The notes: generated from the sequence alone by a model not told the origin. DNA of 58,063 nucleotides from Bacillota bacterium (GCA_023436225.1 JAEZKA010000050.1:1-58063), one strand, 5' to 3'; shown: positions 1 through 8,997, counted from the first letter of the stretch. Translations and numbers: made by a program.

Positions 1-53
1 ATTTCATAAGCAATTTATCCCTGTTTAACATATATTATAAAACTACAATTGGT

Positions 54-128
54 AAGCCGTATGCCTTAGTAGGGCACGTGCGGTTTGATAAGGGGGCAAC
101 CTAGAAATAGGCTGCCCTACTTTCTTAT
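54..128 (+). mobile_element. 3' end of a group II intron (domains V and VI)
   Basis: Positions 54-86 fold as a domain V hairpin: a nine-pair lower helix that opens with the AAGCCGUAU arm, a small internal bulge, then a short capped upper helix. This carries the AGC catalytic triad and the CACGUGCGGUU return strand of group II introns. Positions 91-120 form a second hairpin (GGGCA with UGCCC, CCUA with UAGG) with an A near position 119 placed like the domain VI branch point, about 8 bases before a plausible AU 3' end near 127-128. The rest of the intron, including any reverse transcriptase, would lie left of the window. The fold was judged by eye. Confidence 0.7.
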
Positions 129-249
129 TGGAGAATAAAAGAGTATCCATAATAAATATCATACAACTACGAATAGAGAAACTTAGCATTCTAGCTAGAT
201 GGACAGAGAATTCTGACGAAAGAATTACTAATAAGTTGATAACTTATAC

Positions 250-278
250 TTGACGTAAATAGGTGTGATTGTTATAAT
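250..278 (+). promoter_or_regulatory. sigma-A promoter of tRNA-Cys
   Basis: TTGACG and TATAAT are separated by 17 bases. Transcription would begin near 285, about 17 bases before the mature tRNA. Confidence 0.75.
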
Positions 279-301
279 ATACTAGCTGTAGCAAATATTA
301 C

Positions 302-372
302 GGCGACATAGCCAAGTGGTAAGGCATGGGTCTGCAACACCCTGATCACCAGTTCAAATCTGGTTGTCGCCT
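302..372 (+). tRNA. tRNA-Cys (GCA)
   Basis: A full cloverleaf is visible. The acceptor arms are GGCGACA and TGTCGCC, the D arm has the AGTGGTAA loop, the anticodon loop CTGCAAC carries GCA, and the T arm is ACCAG/CTGGT with a TTCAAAT loop. The discriminator base is T, as expected for tRNA-Cys. CCA is not encoded. It has its own promoter upstream and a rho-independent terminator directly downstream, so it is a single-gene unit. Confidence 0.95.
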
Positions 373-373
373 T

Positions 374-415
374 AAAAAAGGAGATGAATCACGTGAGTGA
401 TGCATCTCCTTTTTT
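374..415 (+). terminator. rho-independent terminator of tRNA-Cys
   Basis: GGAGATG pairs with CATCTCC, the inner ATCAC/GTGAT arms extend the stem, and a T6 run follows. Confidence 0.85.
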
Positions 416-421
416 CTAGGA

Positions 422-464
422 AGACTTCAGATTTGAACTGTGGTCAACATCTGGTTGTCGCCTC
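422..464. repeat. degenerate copy of the tRNA-Cys 3' end
   Basis: ATCTGGTTGTCGCCT at 450-464 repeats the last 15 bases of the tRNA gene exactly, and the few bases before it still resemble the T loop. Just upstream, AGATTTGAACT is an inverted copy of the T-loop segment. This resembles the direct repeat left when an integrative element uses a tRNA 3' end as its attachment site, but the spacing of about 90 bases leaves no room for an element. Confidence 0.5.
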
Positions 465-474
465 TCAAAGTTAG

Positions 475-515
475 TGCTTCAAATCCTTATAAAATCAAGG
501 GTTTGAAGCATTTTT
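475..515 (+). terminator. stem-loop with T run
   Basis: GCTTCAAATCCTT pairs with AAGGGTTTGAAGC, with one G-T pair, and TTTTT follows. It may be a second terminator belonging to whatever unit the tRNA-like copy came from. Confidence 0.6.
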
Positions 516-671
516 ACATTTAATTTTTCGTGATTGTAGCGTTATGGTATAGGCCGATAGGTCAATTAAAGCTTCTCTTACTTGTATTACGATGTAAAAT
601 ATTGGTTTAAATGAGTTGCCGGCCTATCTTATAATAGGTAGTAACTGACTCAGAAATAGCTAATAAGACTA

Positions 672-854
672 CTAGATACCTATGTATCTGTTTACTCCGC
701 AAAATATGTACACCGTACCCTTACAAACTCTCGCTATCTCCGCACATAAAACCTCCAAGTCGATGTTGCAGACATCCGCAATACCTTTGTCGAGGGTGCG
801 TAAGCCATTGCTATGGCGATTAACCTCTCCATACGGTAGGTCGGTTAAAACCAT
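672..854 (-). pseudogene. fragment of an adenine/cytosine DNA methyltransferase
   Basis: The 60 residues starting MVLTDLPYGEVNR carry a DPPY-type motif (DLPYG) and continue into an LDKG...DVCNIDLEVL...RVCKGTVYIFCG stretch typical of small phage or restriction N4/N6 methyltransferases. These are normally 200 or more residues, so only the block around catalytic motif IV survives. The frame stays open upstream of the ATG (YYRRHPFN precedes it), which suggests that the start shown is internal to the old gene. It lies between intron and tRNA debris and the cstA fragment, and is probably a relic of a mobile element. Confidence 0.6.
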
Positions 855-1016
855 ATTAAATGGATGCCTCCTGTAATATACAGGAAGACATCCATCAAAA
901 GTGCCTAATGATCCAGTTGAATAATGATGTGTTCAGAAAACTGGGTACATATCGTTCATTCAACTTTTGGGGGGCGTTTCACAGGCCTTACCCTCATTTA
1001 TATGCAAAAATGTATT

Positions 1017-1520
1017 TTATTCAATCTTAGTTGCGAGAATTTTTTCTCTTCTCTTAACCGCAATCTTTGTAATTCCCCATCCATAGAGAAGGGCTACAAT
1101 AATACCAATTGTGTAAGATATAACATAGCTGTCTGCGCCTATTCCAAAGACCTTTCCTAATCTTTGTTCAAGACCTAATCCAATGTCAGCATGGCAAATG
1201 TAACTTGTAACGATAAAGGAATAGAACATACCTGGAATCAATGTAATAAGGTGATTCTGGCCTTTTGATTTTAAATATACTGCTATTAATGCAAGTGCAA
1301 ATGTAGCTACTAACTGGTTCGTAAATCCAAAATATCTCCATAATAAGTTGAATCCAGCAGCATTTGATTTCGCATAGAAAAGAATAGCAATTGCAGGGAT
1401 GGAGATAATCAGTGACAATCCAACACGTTTACCCCAACTCTTCTGATCAATATTAAACTGCTCTGCTACCATTAAACGAAGTGCTCTAAAGGCAAATATA
1501 TAATTATTGTATCCTTCCTA
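1017..1520 (-). pseudogene. cstA: C-terminal fragment of carbon starvation protein CstA
   Basis: The residues AFRALRLMVAEQFNIDQ...LLWRYFGFTNQLVATFALALIAVYL...ITLIPGMFYSF match the C-terminal third of CstA-family peptide/pyruvate transporters, with four or five hydrophobic segments. The family is roughly 480-700 residues long and only about 165 codons remain. The first ATG is at 1472, but the homologous frame continues upstream to a TAG near 1520, where a whole gene would have its GDTAFRS region. The N-terminal two thirds are therefore deleted, and the fragment is not expected to function. Confidence 0.75.
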
Positions 1521-1820
1521 TTAAAATTAGTATCATAATTTACTTGTCGGATAAAAGAATTGATTACTTTTTATTGTTTAGAAATTAAAGTGCAAGTAGT
1601 TGTAAGCTGTTCAACTTATGAAATCTCTTGCCCACATTCTCCACGGTCAAATACGCATTGTCATAACGCTTATACATATTAGTAATAAGTGTTGAATTAT
1701 TTGATGGAAAATTATGTTTGTTTATTTGAACAAATATGGTATTATAAATTTTGGTATTGCTAAACAAGAGTATGCAAGAAAACTTTTATTATTATGATTA
1801 TTTTAAGATGGGAGATTTTG
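1521..1820. other. AT-rich intergenic region
   Basis: This separates the cstA fragment from a membrane protein gene. A 60-codon minus-strand frame at 1585-1767 has no recognisable motif. I see no RNA gene or convincing promoter. Confidence 0.4.
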
Positions 1821-2669
1821 ATGAAAAAGAAAATCAATTTATTGCCGTTTATTACGATTTTATTATTATGTGTTACGTCTGTTGTAGGGATTTTATCAAT
1901 GGATTTTTCTAAAGGATATGATGTAACAAATCAATATGGTACAGTTGTTAGAATTTTTGGCAATGGTATTTATGCACACGACTCCTTTTTTAAAGCACCA
2001 ATTTCGATTGGTACAGATTTTTGCATTTTATTTGTTTTGGTTCCGTTATTTATATATACGTATATACGCAATATTACTCATAATACAAATATTTCAAGAG
2101 TTAAACTTATGTCTGTGTATGCTGTTTCTTTTTATTATGCCGCAAGCTTATCATTTGGAGTTACATACAATCGGCTGCATCTAGTCTATATAACATTGTT
2201 CGCTTGTTCGCTATTTGGAATGTTTTCTGTATTACGAACTATTCATATTAATGAATTAAACTTCAAGGCCTCAATCGGAAATAACATATTTCTTATTATG
2301 GCAGGAATAGCACTGATTATTGCTTGGCTTCCTGATATTATACCAACTGTTTTTAGTAGAAAATCACTCTCACTGATTGAAATATATACTACCGAAGTAA
2401 CATATGTCTTGGATATGGGAATTATCGGTCCGTTGTGTCTGGTATGCTTATATTTATTGAAAAAAGGTGATAATCTAGGGACATTGATATTAGCAATTCT
2501 TTTAAAAACATGTATTATTGTTGGAATTATGATGATACCACAGACCATATGCCAAAGCTTATCTGGTTATGAGATAGCTTTGCCTGCGTTTATTGGAAAA
2601 TCAGCATTCTTTGTAGTACTTGGGGGCTTTGCTCTATATTTTAACAAGCAATTATATTCAAGATTATGA
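1821..2669 (+). CDS. polytopic membrane protein of unknown function
   Basis: The protein has 282 residues if translation starts at the ATG at 1821 (MKKKINLLPF), which has GGGAG a few bases upstream; an in-frame ATG at 1794 lacks a binding site. A first hydrophobic segment follows the basic start, then an extracytoplasmic stretch with GYDVTNQYGTVVRIFGNGIY, then about seven further membrane spans. I recognise no transporter or enzyme motif. It stands alone on its strand before the acyltransferase-like gene, with a 154-base gap, so co-transcription is possible but unproven. Confidence 0.65.
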   Translation: MKKKINLLPFITILLLCVTSVVGILSMDFSKGYDVTNQYGTVVRIFGNGIYAHDSFFKAPISIGTDFCILFVLVPLFIYTYIRNITHNTNISRVKLMSVYAVSFYYAASLSFGVTYNRLHLVYITLFACSLFGMFSVLRTIHINELNFKASIGNNIFLIMAGIALIIAWLPDIIPTVFSRKSLSLIEIYTTEVTYVLDMGIIGPLCLVCLYLLKKGDNLGTLILAILLKTCIIVGIMMIPQTICQSLSGYEIALPAFIGKSAFFVVLGGFALYFNKQLYSRL

Positions 2670-2823
2670 GCATCACGGTGGGTATTGGCAATCAGCTTAT
2701 TATGAAGTTATAAATACGTTATCTATCTCGACATTTCATCTGTAACATGGTAAAGTTAATATAAGTAATTTGTTTTTTACATTAGGAAATAAATAAAAAA
2801 TACAGTGAAAGTGAACCAATCCC

Positions 2824-3717
2824 ATGCTAAATTATATCGAGACATTTTGCAATGAAATTCGTTTTCCGGAAGAAGCAATACAAGATTTACTACAAAACTA
2901 TAAAGAATTAAGTTCAAAGGAAATATGCATCGAAAGATTTGATGAGTTAGTAGAATACTTTAATCAGTACAATAGCAAGGATGAGTATAAAGCCATTTTT
3001 TCTAAATTAGATGATATAGCCGAGCTCTCAGGTGTACATAACTATACCGTCCATATGCTTTATTTAATCGCGTTATCCATTCATACGAGAGAATTATATG
3101 AAGAAAAGAATATTTCATATGATTTTTTTCTGGGTTCCATGTCAGATTTAAGAGCAAAGCTGATGGAATGTTATGAGCTATATGGAGTATGGGGAACAAG
3201 CGTTGCTTGGTGGGAGATCGATTTATTTAATCTAAACCTCATTGCACTAGGACGTCTGCAATACGAATTAATTCCCTTTCAAGAAGAATACACCTTCGGT
3301 GTACACCGTCTGCATCCGGGTGATATGGTGGTAAATATTCATATCCCTTCACTTGGACCTTTATTATATGATGATTGTAAAGAATCCTTTAAAAAAGCGG
3401 CGCTTTATTTTAAGGATTGTTTTAAAGAACAGCCGGTGCCGTTTGTATGCCGTTCATGGCTTCTCTATCCAGAGCATAGGGAGTTCTTACCTCCTAATTC
3501 CAATATTTTAAAATTTATGTCTTTCTTTGATATTATCTCATCTGCAATAAGTGAGAAAAAGGCAGATTTATGGAGAGTTTTCTATAAGGATTGGGAAAAG
3601 GCTCCGATGGACTTACCGAGGAACACATCAATACAAAGAGCATATGCGGATTGGCTTATAAAGGGTAATCCTATTGGAACTGGAGTTGGAGTATTCTTTT
3701 ATGAGGATGAGTTATAA
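2824..3717 (+). CDS. GNAT-like acyltransferase domain protein (NAT_N/GNAT_C type)
   Basis: This 297-residue soluble protein resembles the two-domain acyltransferase-domain proteins common in Lachnospiraceae. The helical N-terminal half (about 1-130) is followed by a GNAT-like C-terminal half that includes LYGVWGTSVAWWEIDLFNLNLIALGRLQYE and VVNIHIPSLGPLLYDDCKES. Such proteins are predicted N-acyltransferases, but their substrates are unknown to me. The ribosome binding site is weak (GTGAAAGTGA). The gene ends before a large inverted repeat at 3805-3840 that faces the convergent beta-propeller gene. The family assignment is from memory of sequence style and is only moderately secure. Confidence 0.6.
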   Translation: MLNYIETFCNEIRFPEEAIQDLLQNYKELSSKEICIERFDELVEYFNQYNSKDEYKAIFSKLDDIAELSGVHNYTVHMLYLIALSIHTRELYEEKNISYDFFLGSMSDLRAKLMECYELYGVWGTSVAWWEIDLFNLNLIALGRLQYELIPFQEEYTFGVHRLHPGDMVVNIHIPSLGPLLYDDCKESFKKAALYFKDCFKEQPVPFVCRSWLLYPEHREFLPPNSNILKFMSFFDIISSAISEKKADLWRVFYKDWEKAPMDLPRNTSIQRAYADWLIKGNPIGTGVGVFFYEDEL

Positions 3718-3804
3718 ATTCCAGTGATTGGTATATAGAAGAATTCTCAAACAGACGATCCCGAATAACTTTTAAGTATATTAATAGTAGTGATAATGAT
3801 AAGT

Positions 3805-3840
3805 GGAAGGTAGTTTGCAAGATAAAGCAAACTACCTTCC
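3805..3840. terminator. 14-bp perfect stem-loop between convergent genes
   Basis: GGAAGGTAGTTTGC pairs perfectly with GCAAACTACCTTCC around an 8-base loop. Neither strand has a strong T run, so it may act as a bidirectional 3'-end structure. Confidence 0.55.
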
Positions 3841-3906
3841 AGTCATTTATATATGGATGCATTGAATATTAATAGGAGTAATTCAATGTTTTCGTTAGAT
3901 CTGTAC

Positions 3907-5910
3907 TCAATCGTCATCAATTGCTGATATCATTTTTAGAGTCGTTGCACCATTATCTAGAAAATAAACATTCTGCCTGCCCTCGCTGTCATAAGCAAGT
4001 TCTATGAAGCTAACCTCTTTTCCATCGGTAGATAATGTTACATGATCCCAATTATCACCAGTATAATCAACAACGGTCAACCTATCAGCGAGATCAGTAT
4101 ACATAAGACCGTCATCACCAAATTTGATATGCACCGGTTTCCACATACCATGATTTGTAATTTCCGGGTAAATATTTTTGTATTTATCAACTTTATTGTT
4201 TCCTGTATCCCAAGTAAATAAGATACCATCCGCAGCACCCCAGAGGTTCCCGTTTTTATCAAAGGTAAGTCCGCTAATCATTGGTGTATTAAGCCCGGGG
4301 ATATCTAATGTATATTCTCCGACTTTCGTTTCTTTATCGATTTCCCAAACAAATATTTTCGGGGGTTCTGCAGGTAGAATGGAGGAACCTGCGTCAATTC
4401 CTAAACCACCCTTCGTAGATGTGGATCCATAAATATAACCATCCTTCTTAGCAAGACCTACAATACTCTGCTTATCCACTACGTTTTTATAGACCCTTTG
4501 GGTACCGTTGGCAGGATTGTAGATCGCAAGTGCTCCTCCTGTTTTTCCATAATCGGGGATGGTACCAATGAATAGTAAATCATCTTCATACTTCATTATA
4601 TAAGGACGATCCTGCTCATAATCCTTCTTCATCTCAAATAGAGTAGTAAATTTACCTAATTCGGTTGTATTCATCGATTGAATAACAGCACCTGGATAGA
4701 TACCAAAATATATAGTATTATCCTTACCGGCAACAATACCCTCTGCCTGACCCTGATTGTAGTGAGTGATCTCGCCTGTTTTCGTATTGTACTGAGCACC
4801 TTTTGGTCCGCCAGGATAAGTAGTCATATAGAGGTTTCCATCATTACCAGCTGCCAGATTATGTAGTCCAAGAGGCGCACCCATTACGGATGCTGCGACG
4901 CGGCTAGTAGTTTTAGCTGCAACATCCATAAATACAATTTCACCTTCTCTGGAAATGGTAAGTACTACCGGGTTTCCGTCCTTTATGATTACTGTACCGC
5001 CACGTAACCCGGAAGGATATTTTGTGATTTTTTCCCTGGTCTCTAAGGTTTTATGATTGATCTCCATTAAATGACGATCATGAATGATATATGCATAATC
5101 ACCATATACCGGAAGTTGTGTAAAGTACCATACACCAAAATCATATCCATCTTCATCCTTGATACCATCCATAAGAATTACTTTATCATCCCATTGCTTT
5201 GTATCAATATGATAAAATAGCAATGCATCTTTTTTACCGTTATCCACATGAAGCATCAAAAGGTTTCCTGCGATACCCATACTATAAACATGCTGAACTA
5301 CACCCTCTGCGGGATCTTTTTTGATTCGCTCATGAAGGTTAGCAGGAGTAATATCTGTTATTATATTTTGATTAAAGAGATCCATCACATGTACTTTAGC
5401 AGCTAAGCCTATTCCTAAGTACAATTTTCCATCCTTATATGCCATGGATCGCACATAGTCACTTTTACCTACTGGATCGGCTTCACCTAGGTCCTCTAGA
5501 GTTTTATTACTGGCATGATATTTTACAACATGTGCACCACCTGCTTTATAGGTGCCTAAATATATATTTCCAGCTTCGTCACTCGCGATACTCCATACTT
5601 GATGACCTTCCAGTACCATGCCGATTTTTTGTGCGGTCATCGTTTTGGGATTATACATATACAGGAGACCTTTATCCCCTGCTACATAGACCTTTCCGTC
5701 CGGTGTCACCTGATGAGCGTAAGCCGTTCCTACCCCAGGCATTTCTTCAAAATCGACCCTTAGATTGCGTTCTACATCGACAACACTAAATAAATCGCCT
5801 GCAGTAGCGGCATATGCATATAAACACCCTTCATAGGTATTAAATGCAGCAGCAGATACATTTGGAGCCCCTACGATAGGACCTAAATCCTTCATTCTCT
5901 TGTTTTGCAT
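3907..5910 (-). CDS. cytoplasmic beta-propeller protein
   Basis: This 667-residue protein is made of repeated short beta blades of the form GKVYVAGDKGLLYMYNPKT, GNIYLGTYKAGGAHVVKYHA, GNLYMTTYPGGPKGAQYNTKTG and NTIYFGIYPGAVIQSMN. Blades with this G-x-(I/L)-Y-(L/V/F)-(G/T) pattern recur along the whole length, enough for one or two propellers. There is no signal peptide or membrane anchor. Similar folds occur in sugar-lyase and lactonase-type enzymes and in binding proteins, but I cannot place it in a named family or identify a catalytic site. It lies just downstream of a Gfo/Idh/MocA oxidoreductase on the same strand (83 bases apart) and beside an ABC sugar importer, so a role in the same catabolic pathway is inferred. 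Confidence 0.6.
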   Translation of the reverse strand: MQNKRMKDLGPIVGAPNVSAAAFNTYEGCLYAYAATAGDLFSVVDVERNLRVDFEEMPGVGTAYAHQVTPDGKVYVAGDKGLLYMYNPKTMTAQKIGMVLEGHQVWSIASDEAGNIYLGTYKAGGAHVVKYHASNKTLEDLGEADPVGKSDYVRSMAYKDGKLYLGIGLAAKVHVMDLFNQNIITDITPANLHERIKKDPAEGVVQHVYSMGIAGNLLMLHVDNGKKDALLFYHIDTKQWDDKVILMDGIKDEDGYDFGVWYFTQLPVYGDYAYIIHDRHLMEINHKTLETREKITKYPSGLRGGTVIIKDGNPVVLTISREGEIVFMDVAAKTTSRVAASVMGAPLGLHNLAAGNDGNLYMTTYPGGPKGAQYNTKTGEITHYNQGQAEGIVAGKDNTIYFGIYPGAVIQSMNTTELGKFTTLFEMKKDYEQDRPYIMKYEDDLLFIGTIPDYGKTGGALAIYNPANGTQRVYKNVVDKQSIVGLAKKDGYIYGSTSTKGGLGIDAGSSILPAEPPKIFVWEIDKETKVGEYTLDIPGLNTPMISGLTFDKNGNLWGAADGILFTWDTGNNKVDKYKNIYPEITNHGMWKPVHIKFGDDGLMYTDLADRLTVVDYTGDNWDHVTLSTDGKEVSFIELAYDSEGRQNVYFLDNGATTLKMISAIDDD

Positions 5911-5993
5911 ATTTTTCTTCCTTCATGTTATAGTAGTTTTACACTTTCTTATGTATCAAAGTGTTATGAATATTAGCTTGGAGATCTTTCATC

Positions 5994-6893
5994 TTATGAA
6001 ATAGAAATATAATAGTTATCTAGAGAGACTTCTCTTCCTGTAGCTAGGGATTCTAATATAGCGGTAAGAAGAATAGTTGGAGCAATTAATTTATCGAGTG
6101 AAATGGGTCTCTTACCGATCTGAAGCATTTCTACAAACTTTTCGAAGCCCAGCTTATAGGTAGCTTCATCAATATTTATTTTGCCTGCATAGCTTTGTTT
6201 ATCTCCATGAATTAAACAGAAGCTATCTGCAATATTATTGGTAAAATTAAGAACAATACTTTTTTCTTCATAGTTAGCGATGCATATTAATTCGTTATTG
6301 TGCAATGTAGCAGTGATGGATTTTATTTGGTAACCAAATATAGTAAAAATCATTTCAGCCATGTGCGGACCATAGAAATGTAATCCGTTATAAGGGCTGT
6401 TGACATCGCCTGGGAAGTTTAAATATCCTGAGGTCACATTTCCTAAGATGCCCTGATTTGCAATCTCTGCCAGATGTAGAACATCATGGCTGTATTTGCA
6501 GGTGGACCCACCCGTTATGAGACTGTTATGAGCATCGGCCTCCTTAAGAAGCATGATTGCATCCTCTATAGTTACAGTGAAGGGTTTATCGATCCATACA
6601 GGAATTTTGGCTTTAATAAATGGTAAAGCATAAGAGGCATGTAAGTTGCCATCACGAGATAAAATCATAGCAGCATCCACATTCTCCAGCACTTCATCAG
6701 GAGTAGCTGCGATGGTTTCTATTTGACCCTTCAAAGCTACATTTTCCGTCTGTGCTTTATCATGTCCATAGATAGTCGTAATTCTGATATCTGGATAGGC
6801 ATATTCCCCTGTCGTTTTATCTGGTACATTACATAATTTTGAAAATGCTAAAGCATGGCTGCTATCCGAACCAAGTATTCCGATTCTTATCAT
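5994..6893 (-). CDS. Gfo/Idh/MocA family oxidoreductase
   Basis: This predicted NAD(P)-dependent sugar or cyclitol dehydrogenase has 299 residues. The start at 6893 (MIRIGILGSDSSHA) is preferred because GGGGAAGGACGGG sits just upstream; an in-frame ATG at 6929 would put that site inside the coding region. The Rossmann motif GILGSDSSHALAF is followed by WIDKPFTVTIEDA, the family's (E/D)KP signature with D in place of E, and a C-terminal alpha/beta domain with GLHFYGPHMAEMIF. It heads an apparent two-gene unit with the beta-propeller gene and is divergent from the ABC transporter operon. A TATAAT-like -10 for this gene lies at 6941-6946. Confidence 0.8.
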   Translation of the reverse strand: MIRIGILGSDSSHALAFSKLCNVPDKTTGEYAYPDIRITTIYGHDKAQTENVALKGQIETIAATPDEVLENVDAAMILSRDGNLHASYALPFIKAKIPVWIDKPFTVTIEDAIMLLKEADAHNSLITGGSTCKYSHDVLHLAEIANQGILGNVTSGYLNFPGDVNSPYNGLHFYGPHMAEMIFTIFGYQIKSITATLHNNELICIANYEEKSIVLNFTNNIADSFCLIHGDKQSYAGKINIDEATYKLGFEKFVEMLQIGKRPISLDKLIAPTILLTAILESLATGREVSLDNYYISIS

Positions 6894-7158
6894 AATATCC
6901 CGTCCTTCCCCTTGCGGTAAGATTTTCAAGTTATGTTAGCATTATACTAGACTCGATGTCAACAATAACAAATTATTAACCGCTTTATCATTTTCTACAT
7001 ATTTAGCATTTTCCACACGGGCTAAAACCCTGTAGATAATAGGCTTTTAAGGAGCTTAGCGTTTCTCGATGTAATAAAGTAAAGGATAAGAAATTGCTTT
7101 ATATACTTAAATATTTAACCATGATATTATGTGGTTATCAAAAAAGGAGGTATTTTTT

Positions 7159-8796
7159 ATGAAGAAAAGATTTATTTCTAGTGTTTTAGTGATTGCTATG
7201 GCAGCTAGCTTATTCGCAGGCTGTGGTAATAGCAAATCCAACGAAACAAGTAAGGCTGATCCGACAGAGGCTCCTAAAACGGAAGCGGTAAATGAAGCAA
7301 CAGAACCTGCAGAAGCAGCAGAAGCTAACCAATATGGAGATACTGGCGGATTGACACTTCCATTAGTGGATAAGCCAACCACAGTAACATGGATGCTTCA
7401 AAGTACAGTACAAGGACTCAATGACAAGGACGTTATTAAAGAAATAGAAAGAAGAACCGGTATCACACTCGACATTCAGAGCTATCCTGCTGCTAGCTAT
7501 GCAGATAAGCTTAACATCACATTGGCATCTGGAAGCCTTCCTGACATTATTACAGGAAGTTCATTCTCAGAGGTAAATAAGCTGGGGGGACAAGGCGCAT
7601 TTGTTGCAGTTAACGAATATCTTGATAAGCTGCCTAACTTTAAAAGCTTATATGTAGACAATGCAGACAACAATTGGGTTATGAAATCCTATTCCGATGA
7701 TAAGAACAATATCTATACCTGGCCTATTTATGGTTTGAATAGAGATGTAAACCATGGATTTATGTATCGTAAAGATATTTTTGATAAGAATGGTATTAAG
7801 GAATGGACCAATACCGATGAGTTTTATCAGGTATTAAAGCAATTAAAGGAGATTTATCCAGATTCAACACCATATGTCTCCAAGACTCAAGATGGAATTT
7901 TTAAAGATTGGGGATATGGCTGGGGCATTAGTGGAGATAACTATCCAATGTTTTATGATGAAGCATCAGCAACCTGGAAGCTAGCTACCATTCAACCTCA
8001 ATTTAAAGAAATGATCGATTTTATGAAAAAGCTTTATGATGAGGGATTATTGGATCCTGAATTTGTAACAGACACAGCGGCATCCTGGACAGCTAAGATG
8101 ACATCTGAAGATGGTGCATTTGTAACCTTCGACTGGATCGGAAGACTTGATATGTTCTATGAGCAGGTAAAAGAAGTAATCCCGGACTATAATTTAAGAT
8201 ATGCAAATCCAGTTGGACCTACCGGCCATGTTCGTAGCTTATCAAAAGTATTAAACTTTGGTACTGCAGTTGCTAAGGGTAAGAATGAAGAGGCGGCTCT
8301 TAAGTTACTTGATTACTTAACAAGTCCTTCCGGTAGTGAACTGATCACCTTAGGTATTGAAGGACAACATTATACCATTGATGCAAACGGTAATGTAACC
8401 TATCCTAATATTACTGATGTGGAGAAAATTGAAATCACTACTTTGGAAGAAAGATATGGTGCTTGGGTTGAAGGTATGTATGTAAAGGTTGATCCGAGAA
8501 GTACATATTTTAACTACACAGAAAAAGAGCAGGAAGCTCAAGATAAGATTAATAAAGATAAGCTGTATGAAGCAATGGATCCTCTGTTAAAGTTTACGGA
8601 TGATGAAACCTCTGAAATGGTTGAACTCACTACAATTATTCAAAAAGCTGGTGTGGAATTTGCAGTACAATATGTACTTGACAAGAATTTTGGGGACGCA
8701 CAGTGGGAAGAATGGTTGAATACTGCACAGAAGTTAAATGCATCAAAGCTTGAAGAAATCTATAATGCTGCACAAGCAAGATATAATGGAAATTAA
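7159..8796 (+). CDS. extracellular solute-binding lipoprotein (ABC importer, LipO/YtcQ-like)
   Basis: The protein has 545 residues. The start at 7159 follows AAAGGAGGT at ideal spacing. A basic, hydrophobic signal peptide (MKKRFISSVLVIAMAA) ends in the lipobox LFAGC, and an acidic, Ala/Glu/Pro-rich linker leads to the binding domain. The size above 500 residues and motifs such as DKDVIKEIERRTGITLDI and LNITLASGSLPDII fit the large binding proteins that pair with LplB/LplC permeases and usually bind oligosaccharides. It is the first gene of a transporter operon, and a cluster of hairpins separates it from the permeases. The substrate cannot be read from the sequence. Confidence 0.85.
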   Translation: MKKRFISSVLVIAMAASLFAGCGNSKSNETSKADPTEAPKTEAVNEATEPAEAAEANQYGDTGGLTLPLVDKPTTVTWMLQSTVQGLNDKDVIKEIERRTGITLDIQSYPAASYADKLNITLASGSLPDIITGSSFSEVNKLGGQGAFVAVNEYLDKLPNFKSLYVDNADNNWVMKSYSDDKNNIYTWPIYGLNRDVNHGFMYRKDIFDKNGIKEWTNTDEFYQVLKQLKEIYPDSTPYVSKTQDGIFKDWGYGWGISGDNYPMFYDEASATWKLATIQPQFKEMIDFMKKLYDEGLLDPEFVTDTAASWTAKMTSEDGAFVTFDWIGRLDMFYEQVKEVIPDYNLRYANPVGPTGHVRSLSKVLNFGTAVAKGKNEEAALKLLDYLTSPSGSELITLGIEGQHYTIDANGNVTYPNITDVEKIEITTLEERYGAWVEGMYVKVDPRSTYFNYTEKEQEAQDKINKDKLYEAMDPLLKFTDDETSEMVELTTIIQKAGVEFAVQYVLDKNFGDAQWEEWLNTAQKLNASKLEEIYNAAQARYNGN

Positions 8797-8855
8797 TGAA
8801 AGCCAGCCTTACAGCCTTTCACTAATCATGTAATAAGATAAATTAGTCAAGGAAC

Positions 8856-8997
8856 CTAGAGAAAAGTACTCATACTTAAAAGTGCATGAGCTTTATAGTA
8901 TCATACTTTTCTCTAGTTCTATAAAGGACTTTAGCACTCTGAGTGAAATCACTCAGAATGAATTCTAAGATGAATTTCAACGTAAATTCATCTTAGA
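8856..8997 (+). promoter_or_regulatory. three consecutive stem-loops between binding protein and permease genes
   Basis: CTAGAGAAAAGTA (8856-8868) pairs with TACTTTTCTCTAG (8904-8916). TCTGAGTG (8938-8945) pairs with CACTCAGA (8950-8957). TCTAAGATGAATTT (8964-8977) pairs with AAATTCATCTTAGA (8984-8997). None is followed by a T run. Such structures commonly protect the 3' end of the binding-protein message so that it accumulates above the permease transcript. Confidence 0.7.

Noticed and set aside
1585..1767. 60-codon minus-strand frame
   Set aside because: No ribosome binding site or recognisable motif; AT-rich spacer composition.
6941..6966. TTGACA ten bases from TATAAT upstream of the Gfo/Idh/MocA gene considered as a full promoter
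   Set aside because: The spacer is far too short; only the -10 is plausible.
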